Part shown: piece after piece, positions 8,426 to 16,291 of the stretch
How positions within the stretch are numbered: position 1 is the stretch's first letter
Layout: each line of letters opens with the position of its first letter
Origin: Pseudoxanthomonas suwonensis
Lineage (GTDB): Bacteria > Pseudomonadota > Gammaproteobacteria > Xanthomonadales > Xanthomonadaceae
Length of the DNA stretch: 34,214 nt
Direction of reading: 5' to 3'
Assembly (NCBI GenBank): GCA_030535605.1
Contig: JAUNRQ010000024.1
Location: 1-34,214 of the forward strand
Program-made: the position numbers and the translations under genes
The notes under the pieces: model-generated
Told to the model about the DNA's origin: nothing
Database searches by the model: none
The model's input: only the letters and a program-made list of their open reading frames with translations

Positions 8426-9499
8426 ATGTCCGTACCCCTGAAGAACGACCGGCTGCTGCGCGCACTGCGCCGCGAGGCCGTGGACCACACGCCTGTCTGG
8501 CTGATGCGCCAGGCGGGCCGCTACTTGCCGGAATACCGCGCCACCCGCGCCCGGGCAGGCAGCTTCATGGGCCTGGCGACCAACCCGGAACTGGCCTGCG
8601 AAGTCACCCTGCAGCCGCTGCGCCGCTTCCCGCTGGACGCGGCGATCCTGTTTTCCGACATCCTCACCATCCCCGATGCCATGGGTCTGGGCCTGCACTT
8701 CGTCGACGGCGAGGGCCCCAGGTTCGAGCGCCCGCTGCGCAGCGCCGCGGACATCGCGCGACTCGGCGTGCCCGACATGTGCACGGACCTGCGCTACGTC
8801 ACCGACGCGGTGCGGCTGATTCGCCGTGAACTGGACGGGGCGGTGCCGCTGATCGGTTTCTCCGGCAGCCCGTGGACGCTGGCCTGCTACATGGTCGAGG
8901 GCGGTGGAAGCAAGGACTTCGGCAAGGTCAAGGCATTGGCCTTCGATGATCCTGCCAGCCTGCATCGATTGCTCCAGACCAACACCGACGCCGTCATCCA
9001 GTATCTGGCCGCCCAGCGCGAAGCCGGCGCGCAGGTGCTGCAGGTGTTCGACACCTGGGGCGGGATGCTGTCGCCGGCCATGTACCGCGAATTCTCGCTG
9101 CCCTATCTGGTCCGCATCGCCCGCGAACTGGAGCGCGGCGATGGCGCCGAGCGCACCCCGCTCATCCTGTTCGGCAAGGGCAACGCGCCGTATCTGGAAG
9201 AACTGGCCGACTCCGGCACCGAAGGCCTCGGCGTTGACTGGACGGTCACGTTGGAAGAAGCCGCGCGCCGCACCGGTGGCAAGGTGGCGCTGCAGGGCAA
9301 TCTGGACCCGGCCACGCTGTACGCGAGGCCACAGGCCATTGCCAAGGCCGCCGGCGAGGCGCTGGACAGCTACGCCAGGGGCAATGGCGGCTCGCGCGAA
9401 GGCCACATCTTCAACCTCGGCCACGGGCTGTCGCCGGGCATGAACCCAGAACACATCGGCGCGCTGGTCGAGGCCGTCCACCGCCACAGCGCGCGCTGA
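8426..9499 (+). CDS. hemE: uroporphyrinogen decarboxylase
   Basis: A cytosolic 357-residue enzyme that removes four carboxylates from uroporphyrinogen III to give coproporphyrinogen III in haem synthesis. It carries both family signatures: the N-terminal [16 protein letters not shown] and the [16 protein letters not shown] block. Asp in FSDILTIP and the late [14 protein letters not shown] with its catalytic His are also present. Two ATGs are adjacent (8423 and 8426); the second is seven bases after AAAGGA and is preferred. It comes after the WGR-protein gene with a 31-base gap and may be co-transcribed with it. Confidence 0.97.
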   Translation: MSVPLKNDRLLRALRREAVDHTPVWLMRQAGRYLPEYRATRARAGSFMGLATNPELACEVTLQPLRRFPLDAAILFSDILTIPDAMGLGLHFVDGEGPRFERPLRSAADIARLGVPDMCTDLRYVTDAVRLIRRELDGAVPLIGFSGSPWTLACYMVEGGGSKDFGKVKALAFDDPASLHRLLQTNTDAVIQYLAAQREAGAQVLQVFDTWGGMLSPAMYREFSLPYLVRIARELERGDGAERTPLILFGKGNAPYLEELADSGTEGLGVDWTVTLEEAARRTGGKVALQGNLDPATLYARPQAIAKAAGEALDSYARGNGGSREGHIFNLGHGLSPGMNPEHIGALVEAVHRHSAR

Positions 9500-9583
9500 G
9501 CCCGGCAACGGCAGGGAAGACTTCTCCCCTGCTCTTCCCGCGCGGTCGAAACGGTCCCGGGCCGCGCCCGGCCGCGGCCGGCG

Positions 9584-10102
9584 TTACAGCGCGTTCAACA
9601 CCGCCTTCGAAAACGCCGGCACATCCTCGGGCTTGCGCGACGTGATGAAGTTCCCGTCCCGGGCCACCTCGACGTCGGACCAGTTGGCACCGGCTGCCTT
9701 CATGTCATCGCAGATGCCGGGGTACGAGGTCATGTCGCGGCCCGAAGCCAGTCCCGCCTCGGCGAGCACCCATGGCGCGTGGCAGATTGCGGCGACCGGC
9801 TTGCCGGCCGCGGCGAAGTCCTTGGTGAACTGCACGGCCTTGCTGTCGTTGCGCAGCGCGTCGGAGTTCTCCGTGCCGCCGGGGATGACCAGCGCCGCGT
9901 AGTCGGCGACGTTCGCATCGGACAACTTGCGGTCGACTTCGACCTTGCCCTTGTCGCTGTCGTCGTTGTACGCGCGGATCGTGCCGCTGGACGGCGATAC
10001 CACGTCAACTTGATGACCGGCGTCTTCGAAGGCCTTCTTCGGACCGGTCAGCTCGGTGACCTCAAAGCCGTTGCTGGAGAGGATGGCAATCTTCTTCGGC
10101 AT
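9584..10102 (-). CDS. DJ-1/PfpI family protein (type 1 glutamine amidotransferase-like)
   Basis: A 172-residue cytosolic protein of the PfpI/YhbO group. It has KKIAILSSNGFEVTEL at the start, the VIPGGTENSDALRND strand with the conserved Asp, and the nucleophile elbow AICHAPWVLAEAG, whose Cys is followed by His as in PfpI/YhbO members. Members have been described as stress-related proteases or deglycases; the physiological reaction is debated. The start at 10102 is chosen because AGGAG lies eight bases upstream; the longer in-frame start at 10138 would add an unconserved stretch. It is convergent with hemE. Confidence 0.93.
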   Translation of the reverse strand: MPKKIAILSSNGFEVTELTGPKKAFEDAGHQVDVVSPSSGTIRAYNDDSDKGKVEVDRKLSDANVADYAALVIPGGTENSDALRNDSKAVQFTKDFAAAGKPVAAICHAPWVLAEAGLASGRDMTSYPGICDDMKAAGANWSDVEVARDGNFITSRKPEDVPAFSKAVLNAL

Positions 10103-10240
10103 GGGATGTGCTCCTGCGTTTGAGGAAGGAAACATCACCTTACGCGCCAGTCGGTCAACAACGGATCAATTCGCGACGCCCCCGTTCGCGCTGACAATAC
10201 ACCTTGGGGCTGGGTCAATCAGAATGCCGAATCCCCGCGT

Positions 10241-11125
10241 TCAGATGAATTGATGCGACGCGTTGGTAATGGCATGGGCGGCGATGGCAGCAAGGACACT
10301 TCCACTACGGTGACGCACCCAGAAGAATATGAGGCCGGAAACGAAAAGCACCCACCCTCGCAAAGGGTCTTCCCACCACTGCGCCGTTCCGTGCCACATC
10401 ATGAAGAGAACGCTGGAAACCACAGCCATCCACCACACGGAAAATCCGGCGCGCTGCAGCCAGCGATAGATCACACCGCGGAAAATCAGCTCCTCCAATA
10501 TGGGTCCCATGACGACGGGTGCCACTACCAGCCAGCCACTGGCTGTACTTCCTGCAACCCAGAACCCCGCCTGCAGGAACATCCGGACCTTTGCCAGCAC
10601 GGCTGTCAGGATCCCGGCCAGCGGAATCAACCAAGGTTCAGCGCGAACAAGACGAAATCCAGTCATCAAGTCCTCGCGCCAACCATGGCCACGCAGTAAC
10701 AGCAGCAAGATCGGCAGCGGCAACCACCAGAAATACAATTGATTCACCCATGAGAAAGGCGTCAGCTTGGGCGAGAAAGACACACCGGTACTGAGGACCG
10801 GAAATGACCCCAAAGCATCCACGAATGACTGCCAGGTCCAACCTGTATTTTCGGGGTGACGCATCAACGTGATGCAGCGCAGAACCGTTCCCCCGTCTGT
10901 GGGACGTGTGGCGCTGGGCCAGCACTCCGCGCGCGTCCATGGCTGTTCTTCGGATTGCCTCGCGACTTGGTCGGCAATGCGCGCTCGCCAATCATCGGGG
11001 AGGTCAACAAACTCGTAGTCCCCCTCGACCTGTACCGGCAAGTTGCGTTCGATGACAGCCGGCATCAGCTTCAGTACGCCGAGCATCAGCAGTATCGAGC
11101 ACACCACTGCCATGAACTTCTTCAT
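10241..11125 (-). CDS. CPBP (Abi/CAAX) family intramembrane metalloprotease
   Basis: A 294-residue membrane protein. After one N-terminal membrane segment (residues 3-22) comes an extracytoplasmic-looking region of about 100 residues with two Cys (69 and 84), then a multi-helix core. The core holds all CPBP motifs: EELIFRG (Glu211, Glu212, Arg216), an H in MMWHGTAQ (His245) and the last motif AAHAITNA (His284, Asn288). Such proteins are glutamic/metal intramembrane proteases linked to prenyl-protein cutting, peptide maturation, or self-immunity to secreted peptides. It sits 61 bases downstream of a secreted unknown protein on the same strand, so the two likely work together. Its ATG directly follows the stop of an 11-codon minicistron that has a very strong ribosome site. 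Confidence 0.88.
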   Translation of the reverse strand: MKKFMAVVCSILLMLGVLKLMPAVIERNLPVQVEGDYEFVDLPDDWRARIADQVARQSEEQPWTRAECWPSATRPTDGGTVLRCITLMRHPENTGWTWQSFVDALGSFPVLSTGVSFSPKLTPFSWVNQLYFWWLPLPILLLLLRGHGWREDLMTGFRLVRAEPWLIPLAGILTAVLAKVRMFLQAGFWVAGSTASGWLVVAPVVMGPILEELIFRGVIYRWLQRAGFSVWWMAVVSSVLFMMWHGTAQWWEDPLRGWVLFVSGLIFFWVRHRSGSVLAAIAAHAITNASHQFI

Positions 11126-11161
11126 TTAAACCGCTCTGAACACGGCGGGAAACGGGGCCAC
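11126..11161 (-). CDS. 11-codon leader minicistron upstream of CPBP gene
   Basis: AAGGAGGTG at 11168-11176 is an excellent ribosome site, but it does not serve the CPBP gene, whose ATG lies more than 40 bases away. Nine bases after it is a GTG (11161) opening an 11-codon frame that ends in TAA directly before the CPBP ATG (TAAATG). This geometry is that of a coupling leader peptide: ribosomes terminating there could restart on the protease gene. There is no evidence that the peptide itself matters. Confidence 0.4.
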   Translation of the reverse strand: MAPFPAVFRAV

Positions 11162-11186
11162 GGATAGCACCTCCTTTCCAGCTGAT

Positions 11187-11792
11187 TCACGGCCCTTGGG
11201 GTTCAGTGTGCGTCCGAAGCTCACAACGGAACGCGACGTTGTTTCCACACACGTCACCCCCATTTATCAGGCTAAATGATCCTCCCGCAGCGGCACAACT
11301 TTGCATCCCCATTTGTATCGTGGTGTCAGCTGATTGACGGGCCAATCTACATGTCTCCGACCCCACGGAGCGAGCCACGCCACGCCTCTCCTCATCACTT
11401 TGCCCGCTTCCCGACAGGCGTTCGTAGACCAGCTCCGCAATAACACCCGGTAATCCCGGCAGCTTTGGAAAGCGGGGCTTGTTGCGATTTCTTTCCAGAT
11501 CGTCTGGTGTGATCTGACCTGTGATGTAAGTAGTTCCTGTAACAAAGTGCGTCTGCCCGCTGTGCCTGTCGTAAAGGAAACTTCCGACTTGACCGTTGGC
11601 ATACACCTGCTCCAAACCGATTGCACTTGCAGTGGCCACAACTGAATCCGACATCACCACGTAATCGAGCACCACGACATCATCCGTGATTGGAGGCTGC
11701 TCCGGTGGAGGTGCTTCGCCGGGACGCTGCGCATGGGCAGTCGCTGCCAGACAACCTGCAAACAACAAAACAGCAATTTGCATGAATCGCAC
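11187..11792 (-). CDS. secreted protein of unknown function, partner of CPBP protease
   Basis: A 201-residue exported protein with no family that I recognise. It begins with a signal peptide (hydrophobic core AVLLFAGCLAATAHA, cut after AHA). The mature part is Pro-rich at first (APPPEQPP), then has two beta-like stretches (VVVLDYVVMSDSVV; GSFLYDRHSGQTHFVTGTTYITG), and ends with a four-Cys region (ETCR, QSCAAAGG, DVCGNN, FRCE) likely held by disulfides. GTG at 11792 is chosen because AAGGGG lies six bases before it; a longer GTG start (11816) would fall inside a hairpin. It is the first gene of a likely operon with the CPBP protease. It could be a substrate, cofactor or cargo of that protease. 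Confidence 0.7.
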   Translation of the reverse strand: MRFMQIAVLLFAGCLAATAHAQRPGEAPPPEQPPITDDVVVLDYVVMSDSVVATASAIGLEQVYANGQVGSFLYDRHSGQTHFVTGTTYITGQITPDDLERNRNKPRFPKLPGLPGVIAELVYERLSGSGQSDEERRGVARSVGSETCRLARQSADTTIQMGMQSCAAAGGSFSLINGGDVCGNNVAFRCELRTHTEPQGP

Positions 11793-11806
11793 AAGTGTCC
11801 CCTTGT

Positions 11807-11832
11807 CATCCGTCACATCGTCGTGACGGATG
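11807..11832. repeat. perfect 10-bp stem in leader of secreted-protein gene
   Basis: CATCCGTCAC and GTGACGGATG flank a six-base loop. In the minus-strand mRNA this hairpin lies just upstream of the AAGGGG ribosome site at the GTG start. It could act in mRNA stability or translational control, or be a protein-binding dyad. Confidence 0.5.
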
Positions 11833-11836
11833 GACC

Positions 11837-11872
11837 CTACCCCCCCCCGACCTCACATTGCAAGAACGTACC
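11837..11872 (-). promoter_or_regulatory. candidate promoter with poly-G spacer
   Basis: Read on the minus strand, TTGCAA is followed by 18 bases that end in nine consecutive G (11840-11848 as C on the plus strand) and then TAGGGT. If these are the -35 and -10 boxes, the G tract sets the spacer length, so strand slippage would tune expression. The boxes are weak matches; the tract itself is certain. Confidence 0.35.
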
Positions 11873-11899
11873 TATGCACTGCCGCCATCTTGGTTCGTC

Positions 11900-13231
11900 T
11901 CAATCCTCGAGCAGCACCTCGCCATACAAGTCATGGTCGTCACCACCCATGATCTGCACGTCCACGAACGCGCCCGGCCGGCAACCGGCTTCACGACCGT
12001 TCTGGATCTGCACCACGCCGTCGATCTCAGGCGCATCGGCCATGGAGCGGGCAATGGCCAGCTCGCCATCGACCACGTCCACGAGGCAGCGCTGCACGGT
12101 GCCGACCTTGGCTTCGAGCTTGGCGGCGGAAATGGCGGCCTGAACCTCCATGAAGCGGGCCAGTCGTTCCTGCTTGACCGCATCGTCCACCGGATCGGGC
12201 AAGGCGTTGGCGGCCGCGCCTTCCACCGGCGAATAGGCAAACGCGCCGACGCGATCCAGTTGCGCCTCTTCCAGAAAGGCCAGCAGCTCCTCGAACTCGG
12301 CTTCGGTCTCGCCCGGGAAACCGACGATGAAGGTGCTGCGGATGGTGAGCTCCGGGCAGATGGCACGCCAGTTGCGGATCCGCTGCAGGGTCTTGTCGAT
12401 GGCACCGGGGCGCTTCATCAGCTTCAGCATGCGCGGGCTGGCGTGCTGGAACGGGATGTCGAGGTACGGCAACAGCTTGCCGTCCGCCATCAACGGGATG
12501 ACGTCGTCCACGTGGGGGTACGGGTAGACGTAATGCAGGCGCGTCCATACGTCCAATTCCGACAATCCCTCGCACAGCGCCTTCATGCGCGTGGCGTAAG
12601 TGTTGCCCCGCCATTCGCGCGGCGCGTATTTCACGTCCACGCCGTAGGCACTGGTGTCCTGCGAGATCACCAGCAGTTCCTGCACGCCGCCATTGACCAG
12701 CCGTTCCGCCTCGCGCAGCACCGCGTCGACCGGGCGCGAGACCAGATCGCCTCGCATCGAGGGGATGATGCAGAAGCTGCAGCGATGGTTGCAGCCTTCT
12801 GAGATCTTCAGGTAGGCGTAGTGCCTGGGCGTGAGCTTCAGGCCGTAGTCCGGAACGATGTCGAGGAAGGGATCGTGCGAGGGCGGCACCGCCGCGTGCA
12901 CCGCATCCATCACCGTGGCGTAGTCCTGCGGGCCGCTGATCGACAGCACGTCCGGGTACTGCTCGCGGATCACCTCGCTGCGCTTGCCCAGGCAACCGGT
13001 GACGATGACCTTGCCGTTCTCGGCCATGGCCTCGCCGATGGCATCCAGGGACTCCGCCACGGCGCTGTCGATGAAGCCGCAGGTATTGACCACGACCACG
13101 TCGGCATCGTCATAGCTGGGCACCAGCGCATACCCCTCGACCCTCAACTGGGTGAGGATGCGCTCGGAGTCGACGAGCGCCTTGGGACAACCAAGGCTCA
13201 CGAAACCGACTTTGGGCGAGGACCGGGACAT
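11900..13231 (-). CDS. rimO: ribosomal protein S12 methylthiotransferase
   Basis: A 443-residue radical-SAM enzyme that adds a methylthio group to an Asp of ribosomal protein S12. The N-terminal UPF0004 domain shows its three cluster cysteines in [18 protein letters not shown] and VTGCLG. The radical-SAM core follows with [12 protein letters not shown] (Cys-x3-Cys-x2-Cys). [11 protein letters not shown] and [16 protein letters not shown] are typical of RimO rather than MiaB. The C-terminal ~65 residues form the TRAM domain that binds S12. A TATAAT sequence on the minus strand at 13259-13264 is a good -10 candidate. No partner genes are evident nearby. Confidence 0.96.
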   Translation of the reverse strand: MSRSSPKVGFVSLGCPKALVDSERILTQLRVEGYALVPSYDDADVVVVNTCGFIDSAVAESLDAIGEAMAENGKVIVTGCLGKRSEVIREQYPDVLSISGPQDYATVMDAVHAAVPPSHDPFLDIVPDYGLKLTPRHYAYLKISEGCNHRCSFCIIPSMRGDLVSRPVDAVLREAERLVNGGVQELLVISQDTSAYGVDVKYAPREWRGNTYATRMKALCEGLSELDVWTRLHYVYPYPHVDDVIPLMADGKLLPYLDIPFQHASPRMLKLMKRPGAIDKTLQRIRNWRAICPELTIRSTFIVGFPGETEAEFEELLAFLEEAQLDRVGAFAYSPVEGAAANALPDPVDDAVKQERLARFMEVQAAISAAKLEAKVGTVQRCLVDVVDGELAIARSMADAPEIDGVVQIQNGREAGCRPGAFVDVQIMGGDDHDLYGEVLLED

Positions 13232-13258
13232 GCGGGCAGACCATCGGGGCAGCCACCG

Positions 13259-13264
13259 ATTATA
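13259..13264 (-). promoter_or_regulatory. -10 box of rimO
   Basis: TATAAT on the minus strand, 27 bases before the rimO ATG. It stands out in very GC-rich surroundings. No matching -35 is clear. Confidence 0.5.
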
Positions 13265-13341
13265 GGCGCCCGAGGCCTGGCGCCCGGCACGGGCTGGCCA
13301 CCACCGGGCAACACGGCCGCCACCCGTGCCACACTGTCGCC

Positions 13342-14004
13342 ATGAGCCGCTGGATCGAACTGCGCACCGCGTCCGGGCCCGTCGGTGCCTGGCACGCGGC
13401 GCCGGTCACTCCCGCACGCGACGGACTGGTGGTGATCCAGGAAATCTTCGGCGTCAACGCGCATGTCCGCGACGTCGCCAAGCGTTTCGCTGCACACGGT
13501 TACAGCGTGTTGGCGCCGTCGATGTTCGATCCGGTCGAGCCCGGCGTGGAGCTGCATCATGACGATGCCGGCATGGCCCGCGGCCGCGACCTTGCCGCCG
13601 CCCTGGGCATGGACGCCGCGGTGGGCATCGTCAGCGCCGCCGTGCACTGGTTGCGCGAGGCCGGGCACACCGTCGGCGCGGTGGGCTATTGCTGGGGCGG
13701 CAGCGTGGCACTGCTGGCCAATACCCGCCTCGGATTGCCGGCGGTGAGCTATTACGGCGCGCGCAGCATTCCGTTCCTGCACGAGAATTTGGCCGCGCCG
13801 ATGATGTTCCATTTCGGCCAGGACGACCCCTTGATCCCGGAAGCGGACGTCCAGCGCCACCGGCAGGCATGGCCCCGGGCCTCCATCCACGTCCATCCCG
13901 GCGGCCATGCCTTCAACCGCGACTGCGATCGCCACCACTACTCCCCTGACAGTGCCGCCGCCGCGCTGCGGCAGACGCTGGACTTCTTCGCGGAGCATCT
14001 GTGA
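13342..14004 (+). CDS. dienelactone hydrolase family protein
   Basis: A 220-residue alpha/beta hydrolase. The family triad is visible: the nucleophile elbow GYCWGG with Cys117, Asp161 or 162 in FGQDDPLIP, and His189 in PGGHAFNRD. The opening [10 protein letters not shown] is also standard for the family. Classical members hydrolyse dienelactone in chloroaromatic breakdown, but most chromosomal copies have unknown esterase or lactonase substrates. No catabolic genes are adjacent. Its stop overlaps the ATG of the HIT protein gene by one base (TGATG), so the two are co-translated. Confidence 0.92.
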   Translation: MSRWIELRTASGPVGAWHAAPVTPARDGLVVIQEIFGVNAHVRDVAKRFAAHGYSVLAPSMFDPVEPGVELHHDDAGMARGRDLAAALGMDAAVGIVSAAVHWLREAGHTVGAVGYCWGGSVALLANTRLGLPAVSYYGARSIPFLHENLAAPMMFHFGQDDPLIPEADVQRHRQAWPRASIHVHPGGHAFNRDCDRHHYSPDSAAAALRQTLDFFAEHL

Positions 14005-14429
14005 TGGATGGCTGGCACCTGCACCCGCAATTGGCGGACGACACCCACCCGGTGGCCAGCTTCGAACTGTGCGAGCTGCGGTTGATGGACGACGCGAACT
14101 ATCCGTGGTTGATCCTGGTGCCGCGCATTGCCGATGCCAGCGAGTTGATCGACCTGGACGCCGCGCAGCGCCACCGGCTGACCGACGAAATCGACATGGC
14201 CGCACGCGCCCTGCGCGTGCTGATGCAACCGGACAAACTCAACGTCGCCGCGCTCGGCAACATGGTGTCGCAACTGCACGCGCACGTGATCGGCCGGTAC
14301 CGCGACGATCCGGCATGGCCGGCTCCGGTCTGGGGCCGCGCCGCGGCACGGCCCTACGCGCCGGAGCAACTGGTGGAACGGGTCGCCGCATTGCAAGGCG
14401 CGATCGCCAGTCTGCTGCCGACCCGGTAG
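14004..14429 (+). CDS. HIT-family nucleotide-binding protein
   Basis: A 141-residue protein of the histidine triad superfamily. It has the WILVPRIADASELIDL strand, an MQPDKLNVAALGNMV segment and the active-site strand SQLHAHVIGRY. The first His of the canonical triad is Gln here, as in a known subgroup with QLHxH, so AMP-lysine hydrolase activity may be retained via the remaining pair. ATG 14004 is preferred; an in-frame GTG lies one codon upstream. It is coupled to the dienelactone hydrolase gene, though no shared pathway is obvious. Confidence 0.88.
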   Translation: MDGWHLHPQLADDTHPVASFELCELRLMDDANYPWLILVPRIADASELIDLDAAQRHRLTDEIDMAARALRVLMQPDKLNVAALGNMVSQLHAHVIGRYRDDPAWPAPVWGRAAARPYAPEQLVERVAALQGAIASLLPTR

Positions 14430-14439
14430 CGCACGGCTC

Positions 14440-14463
14440 GGCCCGGACGGCAACGGGCCTTTG
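14440..14463 (+). terminator. possible terminator after HIT gene
   Basis: GGCCCG, an eight-base loop and CGGGCC are followed by TTTGT. It is positioned between convergent genes. The T run is short, so confidence is low. Confidence 0.35.
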
Positions 14464-14544
14464 TCGACCACCCGGCAGGCCCGGGGATTGTTCCTGCCGA
14501 ACGGACTCCGGAACCGCAGCTTGCCGCGCTGCCGCCGGCCCGTC

Positions 14545-15117
14545 TCAGGTGCGAGGCAGGGTCACGCCGGTCTGTCCCTGGTACTTGCCGCCGCGGTCCT
14601 TGTACGAGGTTTCGCAGATGTCGTCGTCGTCGGCCTGGAAGAACAGCATCTGCGCGACGCCTTCGTTGGCATAGATGCGTGCCGGCAGCGGCGTGGTGTT
14701 GGAAAACTCGAGGGTCACGTGGCCTTCCCACTCCGGCTCCAGCGGGGTCACGTTGACGATGATCCCGCAGCGGGCGTAGGTGCTCTTGCCCAGGCACACC
14801 ACCAGCGTGTCGCGCGGAATGCGGAAGTACTCCACGGTGCGCGCCAGCGCGAAGCTGTTCGGCGGAATGATGCACTCGTCGGCCTCGATGTCCACGAAGC
14901 TGCCCGGATCGAAGTGCTTGGGATCGACGATCGTCGAGTTGATGTTGGTGAACACCTTGAACTCGCGCGAGCAGCGAACGTCGTAGCCGTAGCTGGAGGT
15001 GCCGTAACTGACGATGCGCTCGCCATCGGCATGCTTGACCTGTCCCGGCTCGTAGGGCTCGATCATGCTGTGTTGCTCGGCCATGCGGCGGATCCAGCGG
15101 TCGGACTTGATGCTCAT
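14545..15117 (-). CDS. dcd: dCTP deaminase
   Basis: A 190-residue homotrimeric enzyme that deaminates dCTP to dUTP, the route to dTTP in gammaproteobacteria. Features seen are [12 protein letters not shown] at the start, [13 protein letters not shown], and the catalytic segment [20 protein letters not shown] with its Glu. The dUTPase-like core [25 protein letters not shown] and the C-terminal [18 protein letters not shown] close over the substrate. It follows apbC on the same strand with a 91-base gap and is convergent with the HIT gene. Confidence 0.97.
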   Translation of the reverse strand: MSIKSDRWIRRMAEQHSMIEPYEPGQVKHADGERIVSYGTSSYGYDVRCSREFKVFTNINSTIVDPKHFDPGSFVDIEADECIIPPNSFALARTVEYFRIPRDTLVVCLGKSTYARCGIIVNVTPLEPEWEGHVTLEFSNTTPLPARIYANEGVAQMLFFQADDDDICETSYKDRGGKYQGQTGVTLPRT

Positions 15118-15208
15118 GCGCGGACAGGTTCCCTGGTGAATGTGGTCGGGTCGGAACGGGTGGTGATTCGGGTCGGATGGTGGGTTCGAGGATTCCCGAC
15201 GGCCGCAC

Positions 15209-16066
15209 TCAGCCCATCAGCGAGGCGAGAATCCCGCGGCCTACCTTGGGCCGCTTCTCCAGCTCCGCCAGCAGCGCCCTGGCAACCGCGGCGTAGGCTT
15301 GGGCCGGTGCGCCGTCCGGGGCTGCGGCGACGATCGGGGTGCCGGCATCGGCGTGCTCGCGGATGGTGGCATCCAGTGGCAACGAACCCAGCAGCGGCAC
15401 GCCGTAACGCTCGGCCATCGCCTGCGCGCCGCCTTGGCCGAACAGGTGCTCCACATGGCCGCAGTTGGTGCAAACGTGCTGGGCCATGTTCTCGACCAGC
15501 CCCAGCACCGGCACCTGCACCTTGTTGAACATCGCCAGTGCCTTGCGCGCGTCCATCGTCGCCACCTCCTGCGGCGTGGTCACGATGACCGCACCGGCCA
15601 CCGGGACCTTCTGTGCCAGAGTCAACTGGATGTCGCCGGTACCGGGCGGCAGGTCCAGGACCAGATAGTCCAGCCCTTCGTCACCACCCCACAGCGTGTC
15701 GCCGAGCAGCTGCGTGAGGGCGGACGTGGCCATGGGGCCGCGCCAGATCATCGGCGTGTCGCCCTCGACCAGCAGACCGATCGACATCGCCTCGATGCCG
15801 TGGGCTTGTTTCGGCACGATGTGCTTGTTGTCCGGACTGTCCGGCTTGCCGGCGATGCCGAGCATCGTCGGGATGCTGGGGCCGTAGATGTCCGCATCGA
15901 GAATGCCCACCCGCGCGCCGGTCGCCGCCAGTGCCAGTGCCAGGTTCACCGACACCGTCGACTTGCCGACCCCGCCCTTGCCGGAACCCACGGCGATGAT
16001 GTTTCGAACTCGTGCGTTTGGCGCAACGTTGGGCTGGGCGGAGCGGGCTGCAACTCGACTGGACAT
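15209..16066 (-). CDS. apbC: Mrp/NBP35-type iron-sulfur carrier ATPase
   Basis: A 285-residue P-loop ATPase that binds and transfers Fe-S clusters. Its deviant Walker [12 protein letters not shown] is near residue 28, followed by the [10 protein letters not shown] switch and LDLPPGTGD. The cluster-binding CTNCGH (Cys-x2-Cys) is near residue 200. The N-terminal MIP18/DUF59 domain of longer Mrp proteins is absent, as in many Xanthomonadaceae copies. ATG 16066 is chosen; the frame stays open upstream to 16186, but that part is not conserved in character. It probably shares a transcript with dcd, which itself needs no Fe-S cluster. Confidence 0.92.
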   Translation of the reverse strand: MSSRVAARSAQPNVAPNARVRNIIAVGSGKGGVGKSTVSVNLALALAATGARVGILDADIYGPSIPTMLGIAGKPDSPDNKHIVPKQAHGIEAMSIGLLVEGDTPMIWRGPMATSALTQLLGDTLWGGDEGLDYLVLDLPPGTGDIQLTLAQKVPVAGAVIVTTPQEVATMDARKALAMFNKVQVPVLGLVENMAQHVCTNCGHVEHLFGQGGAQAMAERYGVPLLGSLPLDATIREHADAGTPIVAAAPDGAPAQAYAAVARALLAELEKRPKVGRGILASLMG

Positions 16067-16217
16067 GAACAACCTGAGGCCGGGACTGGCGGGCAGCCAT
16101 TGTCGTCGGAATCCGCAGCGCCGGCAAACAAAACTGAATGCGCCCCTATACACCACGAAAGCAAAACTGGCGTGAAAACGAACCACATTTGATTAATGTT
16201 GTGTTAACTTCGGAACA

Positions 16218-16235
16218 CCAATGGACCGCCATTGG
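16218..16235. promoter_or_regulatory. palindrome upstream of TonB receptor gene
   Basis: CCAATGG and CCATTGG around a four-base centre form a perfect dyad 57 bases upstream of the receptor ATG. It lies just after an AT-rich TTAACTT stretch. It is placed as an operator or leader hairpin. I do not recognise the site as that of a known regulator. Confidence 0.4.
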
Positions 16236-16291
16236 CATGCTCTTTGATGAGCAAAGTGCGATTTCAACCACCATTCGTCGGGACTGACTCC

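Noticed and set aside
9500..9583. Terminator between hemE and the PfpI-family gene
   Set aside because: GCAGGG and CCCTGC can pair, and GC palindromes follow, but there is no T run on either strand.
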